25,327 nt of DNA, taken from Chromera velia (taxonomy: Eukaryota > Sar > Chromeraceae). Positions within the stretch are counted from its first letter, which is position 1, and every line of letters begins with the position of its first letter. The DNA is taken from positions 2,312-27,638 of the forward strand of contig JAHBMJ010001502.1 in the NCBI GenBank assembly GCA_018398765.1, written 5' to 3'. The notes under the pieces were generated by a model that saw nothing but the letters and a program-made list of their open reading frames with translations, searched no databases and had not been told where the DNA came from. Made by a program: the position numbers and the translations under genes. Shown piece after piece: positions 1 through 11,707 of the stretch.

Positions 1-276
1 CCCCCTCTCTCTCTCTCTGCGTGTGTGTGTGTGTGTGTGGCAACGCCAAATTTTCCTCTCAACTATCCTTTAGTGATCTCCGTCCTGCCTACACCGCGTC
101 TCATATTTTTTCTATCCCGCCCCATCGACCAGAAAGAATGACCGCTGCTTGCATATTATGATTGTGTCTCTCAGCGAATCAGGGTTTGTCGCATTTAATG
201 ACAGCCAGAGTGCTGGTCACAACCTCGAAACAACTGTTCCTCTCTTCCCACAACCCCCCACCCTCCGATCGCGCAG
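1..276 (+). other. Intron of the 5-oxoprolinase gene (left part)
   Basis: No conserved 5-oxoprolinase sequence is visible before the acceptor gcgcag at 271-276, so this stretch is read as the 3' part of an intron whose donor lies outside the window. Positions 4-38 are a (CT)n then (GT)n microsatellite. The short ORFs here show no family resemblance. Confidence 0.7.
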
Positions 277-3200
277 GTCGGACCCGAGTCGGCCGGTGCC
301 CACCCTGGCCCTGTCTGCTACAGAAAGGGGGGGTTCCTCGCCATCACAGACGCCAATTTGCAGGTCAGATGAAGTGTGTAGGTGAAGGGAAAGTTTCGGT
401 CCTGTTGTGCCTTTTCTTCTTTTTGAGGGGTTTCGCAAGCAAAAATGCCCGACAGACAAGGATGCCTGGTGGAGGGTAGGGACCTCGAGAGGGTCTCTCT
501 TCTGTGAGTCCATCGCTCAGAGAAAAGAGGAAGGAAGGCAAGGCACAAAGTGCGTCTTTCTGTATCAAAAACCCCGTGTTTATGGTTCCTTTTCCCTTCC
601 TATCTCTATGTATGTACAGACCTGACTGTGCATTCGCATCCCGCTCTCTACTCTACTCTGTGCACAATTGAGTCTTCATCCATCCGCACGATCGACTGAA
701 ATAAAATGCAGCTGGGCAGGATTGTGCCTGACTACTTCCCAAAGATTTTCGGTCCGAAGGAAAACGAGGCCCTCGACCACCAAGGCACAAGGAATGCCTT
801 CGAGAACCTCCAGAGAGAAGTGGATGCGTGGAGAGAGAAGGAAAAGGAGGGAAAGGGGGGAGGCGCGGCGGGGGCTGCAGGGCCGTCAAGTGCCGATGAG
901 ATTGCGCTCGGATTCATTCAGGTCAGCACTGATGGGCAGACTTTGTGGCATCTCTTCTTTTTATCATTTGTTTCTGTTCCTGCGAAGGAAATGTCCGTTT
1001 GGACAGAAAAAATGGGGAAGAGATTGAGGAATGAGCTGGTCAGACTGTAGATCTGAGATGAAAAGTTTGTATTTGCTACTTCCTTGTAGGTTCGTAGACC
1101 TACTCTTGCTGGTTCTTCGACAAGTGTGTCTCTGTTTGTTCGCAGGTTGCCAACGAGGCGATGTGTCGTCCTATCCGTCAGTTGACTCAAATGAGGGGAT
1201 TTGACCTGTCAGAACATGTGATGGCGTGTTTTGGGGGAGCCGGGGGTCAACACGCAGCAGCCATGGCACGCGCTTTGGGAATTCGGCAAGTGGTCATCCA
1301 CAGGTGCGTCTGTTGTTCTTGTTTGGATGGAGAGTCTCTTCTTCGATTCATTTCACCTGGCCATCTTTGCGTGTGTTGGCTCTGGGTGCGCGCCCCCCTG
1401 CCCCTATCTTTTTGCCTGCCTGCGTGCTCTCTTGCTGGTGTTCTGTGGAACTGAGAAAGAGAGAACGGAGACCAGAATGAAAGAGAGAATTCAGAGAGGA
1501 AAACACAGACAGATTCTCTACGTAATGTGATGTTGGGATCGATCGTGACCCCATCGGAGTGCTGCTTCTTCTGTCAGTTCTTGCTGTTCCGTCCAGGCAT
1601 GAAACGCGCAGACCGAAGTAGCACAGAGCGTGCGTGCGTTTGATGCACCTGGGTTCACAAATGCCCCCCCAATGCTGCTTTTCTTCATTCGTTTTTCTCG
1701 AACAAATTTCAGCATACAGCCTCGGGTTGGGAGAGAAAGTACGTGCCTGCCTTTCGTGACTGTTCCCTGACTGTCAACAGAACGCAGACATTGGCTCACT
1801 CACTGACTGCTCTGTGTATGTTGATATCTCTGAGAGGGTGCAGGTACAGTGGCATTCTTTCTGCTTTCGGTCTTGCTCTGGCCGACACCGTGAGGGAAGA
1901 GCAGGAGCCTCTAGGGGCAGCAGTGGGCGTCCAGAAGGCTGCTGCGGAGGCCGTCAGTGACAGTCTGGCTGACAGTCTAATGGCCTCTGTGGAGGAGAAA
2001 GAGGTCAGACAGGCAGGAGGTGTCATGGAAGCAGCAGAGAAAAATTATGGCTTTGATATCTTTGCGTGAGGGTTTTTGTGGACAGTAAGCGGGTCAGAGG
2101 GACGTGAGGGTAGTTTTTCTTGAAACAATTTTGGCTTTGTTTTACTGCAGCACTGTGAGAGCCTATGCAGGGTCTGACTGACTGGACAGGATAGAGAGAC
2201 GGCAGAGAGACGGAAGTGGATACACTTATGGGCAGATTGGGAGTATAGAACGAGAAGCACGTTGGCACTGTTTTTTCTGTGGACGAGGAGGAGGAGGAAG
2301 AGGCGATCCGTTTGCCTTCCCTTGATTGATTGTTTTCTATCCAATTGGGTCAAATTCTTCATTTGTCTGTCTCTTTCTACTTTCATTCGTTCCTCAGGTG
2401 TCCCGGATCGCTTCTCAAATCGTGACCCTGACTCAGAAGGCAGCCAGACAGCTCGAGAAGCAGGCCGAGGCGACTGGACAGACTGCAACCATTTTCGTCC
2501 AACCGTTTATGAATTTGCGGTTCAACGGAACAGACTCCTCTCTGATGATTCCCTGTGTCTCCCCCTCATCACCTTCTAAGAAGAAAAGCCACCCGAAGGC
2601 CCCTGCAGACTCCCAACCTGTGGGAAGTGTGGGGGACCCGGCGGCACTTCTCCCCGGAATTCGGGCAGCTGTCTCCGCCTTTGTGCGCAGGTCCGTGGGA
2701 AGTTTCTTTGGTGCTTGTGTATTGTGACCTGGCGCTTAGTTCTTGTTGTGCTAGGCTCCGACCATGCAACGTCCTAGAGGTTGGACCAGCACGGAACTCT
2801 CTTTCGCATCTGTCTGAATTTATTCTTCTTGGGTCCTTGCAACTGACAAACAGAGACCCCTTTTGTTCTTTTTGTCTGATTCTTTGCATTGCAGATACAA
2901 ACGAGAGTTCGGGTTCACCTTCCCCAACAGACAAATCGTTGCTGACGACGTTCGGGTACGTGCCACCGCTCTTTCTGAAGCCGCCATGGGCGCCTCCTCA
3001 GGAGAGACGGGGCAGGTCCCTTCTCTGCCTCCCCTCCCCGCCCCGATGTCGACACGCTCTGTCTACTTTGAGGGAGGTAGAGTGCCCACACCCTTCTTTG
3101 ACCTCCCATCGCTCTCCAGAGGCCAAACTGTGCAGGGGCCGGCTGTGCTGATTGACAAGACATCGACCATCCTGGTCGAACCTCACTGCAGGTGAGACTG

Positions 3201-5001
3201 CGTACTGGGTCCGTGTCCTCTCTCTGTTTTTTGTGGTTTCTTTCCATTTGCGCACTGGAAAGACTGCATCCGTGGCCTCATCCCCTCAGCCAGCAGTTGC
3301 TTCCTTGTCTGGCCTGCATGCACAGGTGAATCTCTGGTAGACTGCCTGCCCCTATGTCAGTTTGAAGGTTCGCTTCCTCTGCCTGGTTTGGCGAGGAGTT
3401 GTCTGTGTCCTCTGTGCGGTCTCATCTCTGCATGGAGGGACGTTCCATTGTCATGTTTTACGATGTGTCTTTGTTCACCCCAGAATGATAACGGCTGCCT
3501 TCCTTCCTGTCCTCTCTTTGCAGCGCCGTGATCGCCAGTGGTGGTAACGTCCTTCTGAACATCGGGGATGAGGGGAAAGGGGGAGAGGGGGCAAACGGGC
3601 AGGCAGACGGAGACTGTCTGATGCAGGGGGAGGACGACGAGGCGGAGGAAGAGGGGGACGAGCCTTGTGATCCTGTGAAACTCGGAGTGTTTTCCCACAG
3701 GTGCGTGCGTCAACTAGCTGGAGGAATTCGGTTCAATTGTTGTTTTAGAATGAAAATCATTTAGTCCGATCTATTTATTTCTCGGGTTCTGGAGACGACC
3801 TCAGCGTCCGAGCTGATAGTGTGGTCTATCTGTCTCTCACCTCTACACTAATCTATGAAGTCATGATTCGCCATCCTCTCTGCGTCTGGCCTTCAGGTTC
3901 ATGTCCATCGCCGAGCAGATGGGCCGCACCCTCCAAAGGACGTCCATCAGTGTGAACATCAAGGAAAGACTGGACTTCTCCTGCGCTCTCCTGACACCAG
4001 AGGGTGACCTATGTGCGCACGCCCCCCACATTCCTGTGCACTTGGGGGCAATGTCTGCGGCTGTGAAGTTCCAATTGGAAACGTATCAGAAGCAAGGGTC
4101 GGGGGGGCTTTTTCCAGGTTCGTCCGGCCGTCTGCCTGTTTGAGTGTCTGTATTTTGGTCTGTCTGATTGCTGCAATACGAACTCAGCAGAGGCTCGATG
4201 TCTTGTGACTGAGTTCCTGAAAGCCCTCTGACGCGAAAGGAGCTTTTGTTTTTATCCGATTGTTCTGTAAAGAGCATCAGGTCCGTTGGGTGAACGAGGG
4301 AGTTTCTTGTGATTTTTAATGCTTTTCTGGGTCGCTGTCTCGTTTCTAATCGTCTCTCCGTGTGTTTTCTTCTCCCCTTTATTTCCTCTGTGCAGGAGAT
4401 GTGCTTGTGAGTAATCACCCTCAACTGGCGGGGGGTTCTCATCTTCCTGACATCACCGTGATCACCCCTGTCTTCCTCCGTGAGGTCAGCTGTCACCCCT
4501 GCCTCCCTAACTACGACTTAATGCGTAAACATACGCATATGCGATCTGCGAAATCACCCCTGTCTCGCTCCCAGAGGCTGTTTCTCATTCCCGGAGACGG
4601 CTCTTCTCTCATCGTCTCAAAATGCGGCTGCCTTTCTGCTGTCTACCCTGCAAAATTGTTTTGTTTTGTCCTCCTCCCTCCTCATGCACGCAGGATGGAG
4701 GGGGCCTGGGAGACGCCTCTGACTCCTCCCGACCGAACCCCCTGATGTTCTTCGTGGCCAGCAGGGGACACCACTCGGACATCGGGGGTATCGCCCCTGG
4801 CAGTATGCCCCCACACAGCAAGAGACTGGACGAGGAGGGGGCAGCAATCGTGACGTGCAAATTGGTGGGTGAGTGCTGCGGGCCCCTCCATGGGCAGACA
4901 GCGATGGGCTTCCTTTTTGTGATACGCCCTCTCTCTGCCGTTTTTTCCCGCTCCCTCTGTATGCGTGGGCGTGGGGGCGTGTGGGGGCGTCGTGCGTCCG
5001 C

Positions 5002-5033
<32 letters not shown>

Positions 5034-5045
5034 GTGTGCGTGTGC

Positions 5046-5093
<48 letters not shown>

Positions 5094-7542
5094 TGTTCTC
5101 ACTGAACTTGTCATTTGCAGGTCCGCCAGGGTGTCTTCCAGGAGGGCGAGATAACAGAGCTCCTCCTGGCCCCCGGAAAGTCTGGAGTCCCCGACTGTGC
5201 TGGATGCAGAAACGTGAAGGACGTGATCTCAGACCTCAGAGCGCAGGTAGGTGCATGGGGGGTTAATTGTTCACAGCATTCTTCCCCTTTCTCTTCTCTT
5301 CTCTTCGTCCTTTCATTTCCCGCATCTCTGGCTGGACGGACTTTGTGACTCCTCTTCAGCTTATCTGGTCGCCAAGTGAGTTTTCCCGCAAGGTTTGCAT
5401 GCAAATGGACAGTGGAGACAGTCTGACAGAAGGAAGAAGAATTGGACAGGTAGAGAGGTGAAAAGAATGACATATATTGATGTGCGTAGCCGTTCGGTCC
5501 ATATGTGCCCTTCGACATGCCTTGGTGCAGGTGGCCGCAAACGAGAGGGGTGTCCAATTGATCCGAGAGATGTGCGCCGCCACATCGAGACGGACAGTCC
5601 ACAGCTACATGAGGCACATTCAGAGGAATGCAGAGTTGCAGGTCCGTTGGTGGCTTGACTGGTTGGTCGCTTGGCACTTTTGTTGGACTCTGTCAGCTGG
5701 CGGCGGACCGCAGCCAATGAGGGGGGACATACAAGTGCCCTTCAGGGGTGGTACCCGTGGAGAAGAAAGGAAGCATCGTCTGAGATGATTTTCTTTGTTT
5801 GCCTCTGCCTCGATGTCCGTCTTTCGTCCCCTGTCTGTCTGTTTTGTGCTCTCTATTTTGGTTGTCTCCTGTTCTCATCCGTTCAGGTCCGCGCGATGCT
5901 TCAGAGCCATGCCGAGAGCGTTCTGAGGGGGCGGGGGAAGCGGCTCAAGAAAGGGTCTGATCAGGGTGCGCAGGGGGGAGAGCGGGTGGCCCTGTTTGGA
6001 GCGACTGACTTTATGGACGACGGGAGCGAGATCAAGTTGAGCGTCTCTGTGGACGCAGAGACGGGATCCGCGGTGTTTGACTTCGAGGGAACCTCCGCGC
6101 AGGTGGGGGTTCAAGCGTGTGACAATAGAGCAGAGAGAAACGTGCTGCGTGGGTGTGTTTCTTACAGCAGAAAAGGAAGGGAATCAAAGCACCCCGAGCC
6201 GCCGTCCACTCCTTTTTACTTGCTGTTTCTAATCTGGAGCTTCGCCAGGCTCCGAGTGAAGACAAAGGGACAGGCAGACCCTGATTTTTTTTCGACTAAT
6301 GAAGAGAGCCCTAGCTTGTGGGCCTCTCTCTCGTAGTTCTCTGAATCATCTTCCGTCCCCTCAAGATTGATTCCTTTTCTCCTTCCTTCCTTTCTACCTT
6401 TCTTCCTTCCTTCCAGGTTCTCAGCAACACCAACGCCCCCCCCGCAGTTGCCTCGTCTGCTGTCATCTACGTCGTCAGGTTCGTGGGTCAGCTGGTCCAC
6501 AGAAAACTCGATTGACTGATTGATTGGTTGATCAAGTAACGAGCAGGGTGTGTGTGAATCGCGTCAGTTGACTGCAGATGTTCTTTTTGTTCCTTAGTTT
6601 GCTTCCTCATCCGTCTCCATCCTCCCTCCTTTCATACAAATCCCTCTCTTCTTCTATTCATCTCCTCTCAGGCACTTCTTCAGGAAAACCGCCCACGCTC
6701 TTTCCATCTTCATGCTTCTAGCTTCTTCCTCGGCTTACTTTTCGCTCCTTTCCTTTCTGCATACACGCGTGTGTACACACGCATGCAGGTGTCTGGTTGC
6801 CAGAGACATCCCGATGAACCAGGGGTGCATGGCACCGATTGACCTCCGCCTTCCCCCTGGCAGCATCGTTTGTCCTGACGCTGAGGCTGCCGTTGTTGGG
6901 GGGAACGTGCTGACCTCCCAGAGACTCACGGACGTTCTCTTGAGGGCCTTCAACGCCGCAGCTGCCTCTCAGGGGTGTACGAACAACTTCACTTTCGGGA
7001 CCGATAAATTCGGGTACTACGAGACGATTGCAGGGGGTGCGGGTGCAGGACCTTCTTGGAAGGGGACGTCCGGGGTGCACACCCACATGACGAACACACG
7101 AATCACGGACCCCGAAGTACTCGAGAGAAGATATCCCGTTCTTCTGAGAGCCTTCAGTCTGAGACCTGATAGCGGAGGGAAGGGACAGATGGGGGGGGGG
7201 GAGGGGGTCGTGAGGGCAGTCGAGTTTCGGGTCCCCATGACCTGCTCGATTTTGAGTGAACGAAGGGCTTTTGCCCCCTGGGGCCTTTTCGGAGGGGGGG
7301 ACGCAAAGAGAGGGGTGAACTTTTGGTTCAAGACCGGAAGTGGTGGAGGAGGGTCCCTCGGGAAGTTGTCTGAAGAACTCGGTGTCTCCCTCTCGTGGCC
7401 CCCTATGGGAAGTGCGTTGAGCGTCTCTGAGGAGATGGGGAGGTTAATGAATGTGGGGGGGAGGGCCTCCTTTGCAGTCACTCCGGGAGACGTGTTTGTG
7501 ATTGCAAGTCCTGGAGGGGGGGCGTTTGGGGCGTCCTCTTGA
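277..7542 (+). CDS. OPLAH: ATP-dependent 5-oxoprolinase, 5'-partial, 15 exons visible
   Basis: The enzyme hydrolyses 5-oxo-L-proline to L-glutamate with ATP, a cytosolic step of the gamma-glutamyl (glutathione) cycle. Exons, each checked for frame: 277-363, 712-921, 1146-1303, 1844-2003, 2398-2690, 2895-3191, 3524-3700, 3897-4117, 4396-4484, 4694-4864, 5121-5246, 5531-5641, 5887-6102, 6417-6478, 6789-7542 (stop TGA). They join into 1043 residues without a stop. The first exon carries the end of the hydantoinase A half ([12 protein letters not shown]), and exon 3 has [10 protein letters not shown]. The hydantoinase B half runs from about residue 455 to the end: [83 protein letters not shown] and a terminal [10 protein letters not shown]. 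All are diagnostic of eukaryotic 5-oxoprolinases (about 1290 residues in animals), so roughly the first 350-400 residues lie left of the window. Lineage-specific inserts are an acidic stretch in exon 7 and a Ser/Lys/Pro stretch in exon 5. No broken frame was seen. Confidence 0.96.
5000..5092. repeat. (GCGT)n-(GT)n-(GA)n microsatellite in an intron
   Basis: Compound simple repeat in the 4865-5120 intron of the 5-oxoprolinase gene: tandem GCGT units, then GT, then GA, ending about 28 bases before the acceptor at 5120. It creates spurious Arg/Glu and Thr/His ORFs on both strands. Confidence 0.9.
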
Positions 7543-8760
7543 TCTGTGGACGGATTCAGCATGCAGCTGATGATAATTCGTTTGGTAGAGACAGCCTTGT
7601 CTGCCTGCCTTGATCAAAACTGATTTCCGCGAATGCGCCAGAAAGATGAAAGCAAAGGCATGCATGCTCTCTTTGTCCGAGAAAACGATCGAGTGTTCCT
7701 CTTAGGTGGTGATTGTCGTGTCTCATCTTTCGAAGGCTGGTTTTTCAGATATGCTTCTCCGTTTGCCTCTTTGACAACCTCCTTTCATAGTCGGTGTCTG
7801 CGTCTGCTTTCCTGTGCATGTGTTTGGTTGTTTCCTTAATTCGGTAAGCCTGACTGAGTGTGAGCCTACGCTAGTCTACGCCTCTGCCTGGATGTTGCAA
7901 GAGCTGTTTTTTGGTCGACTTCCAATTTGGCAAGTTGAACACAACATCATGAAGAGGCAGGGAGACAGGAAGGAGGGTGGACCCCTTCCTGCTTTTTCGA
8001 ATCACTTTGACAGAGGATTTTCCGGAGCTTTGACTCGCATGCACACAATGATGTGCAGTAAATGAAAGAATTAATGTTAGAATTAGTTAGAATTAATAAA
8101 GACCGCGCCCGGGTCATGGTCATTGACCCGCGGTACATGCAAGCTCTCAAATAAATGAGCGAGTCTCAGCGTGACAGTGTGTCTCTTTTTTTGTTATGCG
8201 CGACTCAATCCGTGTTGAACATAAACTGAACCGCACAGTATTTTGATATAAAATAAAAACATTTATTGAAAGTGTATGCATCACCACTTTCATCATATCT
8301 AAACTAGCATTTAAAGCATAACATACCACTGGCACTCAGTAGTATTAATCTTCTACATTTTTTATGCGGTCTACTGCAGGAGGGCAGTAATGCGCCGCGG
8401 CATGAATATGGACTAAATTGTGACTAATATGAACTGCCAAGTCACTAACAAGAGCCAGGCTCCGTCATTTTATAAAACAATCAACTTAATTCATCCATTA
8501 ATTTACCACATAAAAAAAAAAAGAGCCCATTTGATCATTCATGAAAATTATGGCAAAATTTAAGTTATGCCAGCGTTTCGAGTTCTGTTTTAGGTTTTAA
8601 ATTGTCTAGAGTTCCATACTGGTACTGTTAATATAGCTTAAAAACAACAAAAAGAACAGTACATGGACTATTGAGATGCCTTTTCAGGTATTATTTTTTT
8701 TCTAGCTTCAATGATTGCTGAACAACAGTTTTTTACAGTTTTTTTATTTTTTATTAAGCG
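7543..8760. other. 3' flank of 5-oxoprolinase and AT-rich island
   Basis: No gene recognised. AATAAA hexamers occur at 8095-8100 and 8150-8155 and could serve as poly(A) signals, although they lie more than 550 bases after the stop. A perfect 7-bp inverted repeat (CGGGTCA, 7-base loop, TGACCCG) lies at 8110-8130. From about 8230 to 8755 the sequence is clearly AT-rich compared with the gene, with homopolymer A and T runs, and lacks any long open frame. Confidence 0.6.
8110..8130. repeat. Inverted repeat, 7-bp arms
   Basis: Arms CGGGTCA (8110-8116) and TGACCCG (8124-8130) are exact reverse complements around a 7-base loop. It lies between two AATAAA hexamers downstream of the 5-oxoprolinase stop. 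It could form a hairpin in the 3' transcript end; no function is shown. Confidence 0.6.
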
Positions 8761-8775
8761 AGAGAGAAAGGGAAA

Positions 8776-8776
<1 letters not shown>

Positions 8777-8817
<41 letters not shown>

Positions 8818-8860
8818 CACACGCGCGCACGCACGCACGCACACACACACACACACACAC

Positions 8861-8913
<53 letters not shown>

Positions 8914-8927
8914 CAGAGAGAGAGAGG
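8777..8927. repeat. (CA)n-(GA)n compound microsatellite
   Basis: CA dinucleotides with interspersed CG steps at 8777-8860 are followed by GA dinucleotides to about 8927. The apparent His/Thr, Glu/Arg and Leu/Ser ORFs over it are products of the repeat and are not genes. Confidence 0.95.
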
Positions 8928-9719
8928 TGAGCAGATACATGCACACGCATCGGTGATCGATACGGCTGATCAAAAGTCCGGAACTATTGCACTGAAGTTG
9001 ATGCGTGTCACTGCGGCAGGTACTATTTGCTTTATTCACAGGTAGAAAGTCTCGCACAGTAAGTGTCGAGGAATCACCATGCAGAGAGACGAGAACTGCA
9101 GAGGCAAACTTTGGAGAATGCATGAAACTTTCTGCTTTTCTGTCAGGATGTTTCCTGGATCTTTGCCGAGTTCTCAAAGCTCAATTGTTGAAATTGGTGA
9201 CGCTGTTTATCACTGGAAGTGGCTGAGTGGATAGATTTACTTTGGTCCTTCCAGAGAGTCGTCTACAGGGGATCCTCATCATCAAGAACGTGCATGGCTC
9301 TGGCATCCCCCTTAGTTGGACTTTGTCTCTCATTCATCACCGTCATGTCCATCTCTTTTTTGAGAAGAAAGGGTCTTTGATCGTGAAGTGGTACCAAACC
9401 GACCCAAAGAATCTGTCGGTTGTCTGCTTCCATCGGGTCTTCAGGCCACTCAAAGGGTCAGCCAGTGAACTTTCTGCAAGTTCAAGGGCTGTACCTCCAT
9501 GGAACACAAACATCCGGAGAAACCATTCAGATGCAGTCAATCACGCTGGAAGGATTTTCGATGGAGCTCGTCCTGACAACACCACCAGCAGCGGCGTGGA
9601 TCGGAAGCGTCTTTGAATGCCACATCATCTGGTCTTTCTGGTCCCATGCAGTGAAAAAAAGAGTCACACGCAGGCACGTCCATTCATGTAGAAACCCTTC
9701 AGGTTGGCGATCTCACCAG
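8928..9719. other. Anonymous intergenic sequence
   Basis: GC content returns to intermediate values. Two overlapping + strand open frames (about 9227-9616 and 9420-9854) lack an ATG start at their reported beginnings and show no motif I recognise. The second runs antisense across the cysteine-rich gene copy. I see no supported gene here. Confidence 0.4.
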
Positions 9720-9973
9720 TCACGGAGTGGGTGTGCACCCTGCCGCAACACATCCTGCCATACACACTCCCAGTGCAGCGTTGCAGGCCAGGATCCCGCA
9801 GGTGTTCCCACTCCAGCGGTCACGGTACCCATGGTGGCTCCCGCTGCGGCGTAACAGGCGACTGCGACTGCGTTGCAACCAGTCTGACATATGCCGTATG
9901 CTAACGGCCCTCCATCCGCCGAGCCGCCGAAAATCGCGAAGAAAAGAGCGAGGTACGTCAGCAAGAGCTTCAT
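9720..9973 (-). pseudogene. Small secreted Cys-rich protein (zygote-specific-like family), frameshifted
   Basis: The - strand encodes an apparent 84-residue secreted protein split between two frames. It starts at ATG 9973-9971. The N-terminus is a clear signal peptide (KLLLTYLALFFAIFGG), with likely cleavage just before GGPLAYG. The mature part carries regularly spaced cysteines in an Ala/Gly-rich background (GICQTGCNAV, VACYAAAG, then ILACNAALGVC and MAGCVAAGC) and ends in TPTP before a TGA at 9722-9720. From memory, this cysteine/glycine pattern recurs in small proteins of fungi, oomycetes and algae annotated as 'zygote-specific' (Zys-like); I could not search to confirm. Near 9797-9798 one base is missing, so the signal and first half (frame ending ..GVGTP) and the C-terminal half are out of frame by one. 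The cause could be a pseudogene or an assembly error. Programmed frameshifting is less likely because no classical slippery heptamer is present. Confidence 0.6.
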
Positions 9974-10588
9974 CTTTCTTCCGTTTGAGAAAGCAAAAGA
10001 TTTCTGATTGAAAGGATTTGCTTAGTGGTCTCAGAGAAGTACTTGAACAAGTTGTAGAGTGGTGTCGTCTCAGTGATCTGGCTATGGTGGTGTCGACTGT
10101 GCGTCCACATCTTCCGCTTGCAGTTGCATCACTTTTTTGGAGGCACTCATGCCTAGCACTCATGCGTGGTTCGTCACGCACATGAAGCTCGCTTCTCCAG
10201 CGGCGACCCTGACATTCTCTCCCGTTTTCCATTTGAGTCCATGCACCGATACAAGGTCCTAACTCGACATAACTCGGAGATGAGATTGAAGGAGTCCGTT
10301 AGCGTATAGTCCAGTAATTATCGATCCATCGCATAACTCGAGCCTCTGTACTTCGTTGCGTCTGAAGACGAGACGGTGGAGACGGTGCATGGAGACGCCT
10401 TCAGTTCTATATGTGCGTCACACACTGCAAGCACTTCCACTTCCATGGAGTATTCAAGGGTTTCCAGTCTTACGAGGCCATTACTCCGACCGACTGAAGA
10501 CTCGTAAGGGTCCAACAACATCCAACAAGTAGCCTTTGCTTTCGTCTACGTTTACGCGTCCACAGGTAAGCGCGCTATCCGAGTTTCG

Positions 10589-10673
10589 ATGCGGCGACGC
10601 GTACGGTGCATGCGGCGACGCGCCTGATATGTGCACCATTGTGCATCCATTGTGCACCGCGATATCGCGATAT
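10589..10673. repeat. Cluster of direct repeats and palindromes
   Basis: ATGCGGCGACGCG occurs at 10589-10601 and again at 10610-10622 (21-base period). ATTGTGCA recurs at 10638 and 10649. The 12-base perfect palindrome CGCGATATCGCG at 10658-10669 overlaps a second one, ATATCGCGATAT, at 10662-10673, making two tandem CGCGATAT units. No function is assigned. Confidence 0.75.
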
Positions 10674-11175
10674 GAAAGTGAGTGGGCGGCGCCGCACGCG
10701 TGACACAATCCTGCACGTTGAGGCAATCTTCTTTGTCCAATCGATTTCAATCGTGCTCACCCCTATTCAGTCCTTACCTGAAAACTCCCGCAAGAGCACT
10801 CCCACCATTTAACATCCCACTTGTGCCTTCAAGAAAACAACGAGACTGCATTATACGGACACAAGGCAGGAGACGCCATTCTTGAAACCTCGCACGCAAT
10901 CTCCATACATTGGGATGCACGCCTTGTAGGAGGACGACACTCTTCCTTCTTTCTTGTACTTGATAGGACGGGATATGGGATTAAGCCAGCGACGATGGTA
11001 TTCACAGGCCCTGCAGTAAGTCTTAACGAAAAAGCGCGTGTTTCTGGAGGTCCGACTCCTTTGCTCTTTTCAAGTTCGTCAGATCATCTTCGGGCTGCGT
11101 CCCTGCACCTGCCTGCAGCTTGTGTTCCTCGAGGCGATTGTGGCGTACCCCAAAACGCTCGTGTACCCCCGAGAA

Positions 11176-11200
11176 GGTCGGTCGGTCGGTCGGTCGGTTG
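11176..11200. repeat. (GGTC)n tetranucleotide repeat
   Basis: About five tandem GGTC/TCGG units, followed directly by GAATTCTGAATTC. Confidence 0.8.
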
Positions 11201-11388
11201 AATTCTGAATTCTTCGACGGTCCTCTGTGTGGTAAGAGGGGGGGGGAAGGTACATTCACTTGTTCATGCATTGAAAACGGGGGTGGGGGACAAGCACGAA
11301 AGAGGGGGCGCTCTTGTCAGAAAAGGGACATTCTTCTGTTGATGTACAGAGAGAGAGGGGGGGACATTCCCCTGTTCATGTTTATAGA

Positions 11389-11501
11389 TGTGTATGTAAG
11401 TGTGTGTGTGTGTGTGTATGTGTATGTGCATGTGCATGTGTGCGTGTGAAATGCAGTGAATACATGCCTATGCGTGAGCGAGTGCGTGCGTGCGTGCGTG
11501 C

Positions 11502-11582
<81 letters not shown>

Positions 11583-11658
11583 TGAGGGTGAGTGTCAGTG
11601 TGAGTGTGAGAGTGAGTGAGTGAGTGAGAGTGTGAGAGTGTGAGAGTGTGAGAGTGAG

Positions 11659-11707
<49 letters not shown>

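Larger units (their letters stand above)
9974..11388. other. Anonymous intergenic stretch with repeats and an open fragment
   Basis: No confident gene. It includes the upstream side of the Cys-rich gene copy, a cluster of direct repeats and palindromes at 10589-10673, and an open + frame at 10782-11012. That frame ends at a perfect donor GTAAGT (11013) and faintly resembles a retroelement integrase start (HWD..., then GGRHSSFFLVLDRTGYG). Tandem GGTC units occur at about 11175-11200. Around 11237-11370 there are several G-rich runs. Confidence 0.4.

Noticed and set aside
6103-6336. Extension of the 5-oxoprolinase exon beyond 6102
   Set aside because: The frame stays open to 6336 but the added sequence does not match the family; conserved sequence resumes at 6417 with a good acceptor.
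8777-8927. Possible CRISPR-like or tandem array
   Set aside because: Simple dinucleotide repeat without spacers; the genome is eukaryotic.
9720-10232. 170-codon - strand ORF containing the C-terminal half of the Cys-rich protein
   Set aside because: Only its last part is family-like; the upstream portion is the wrong frame of the signal-peptide half plus its 5' flank.
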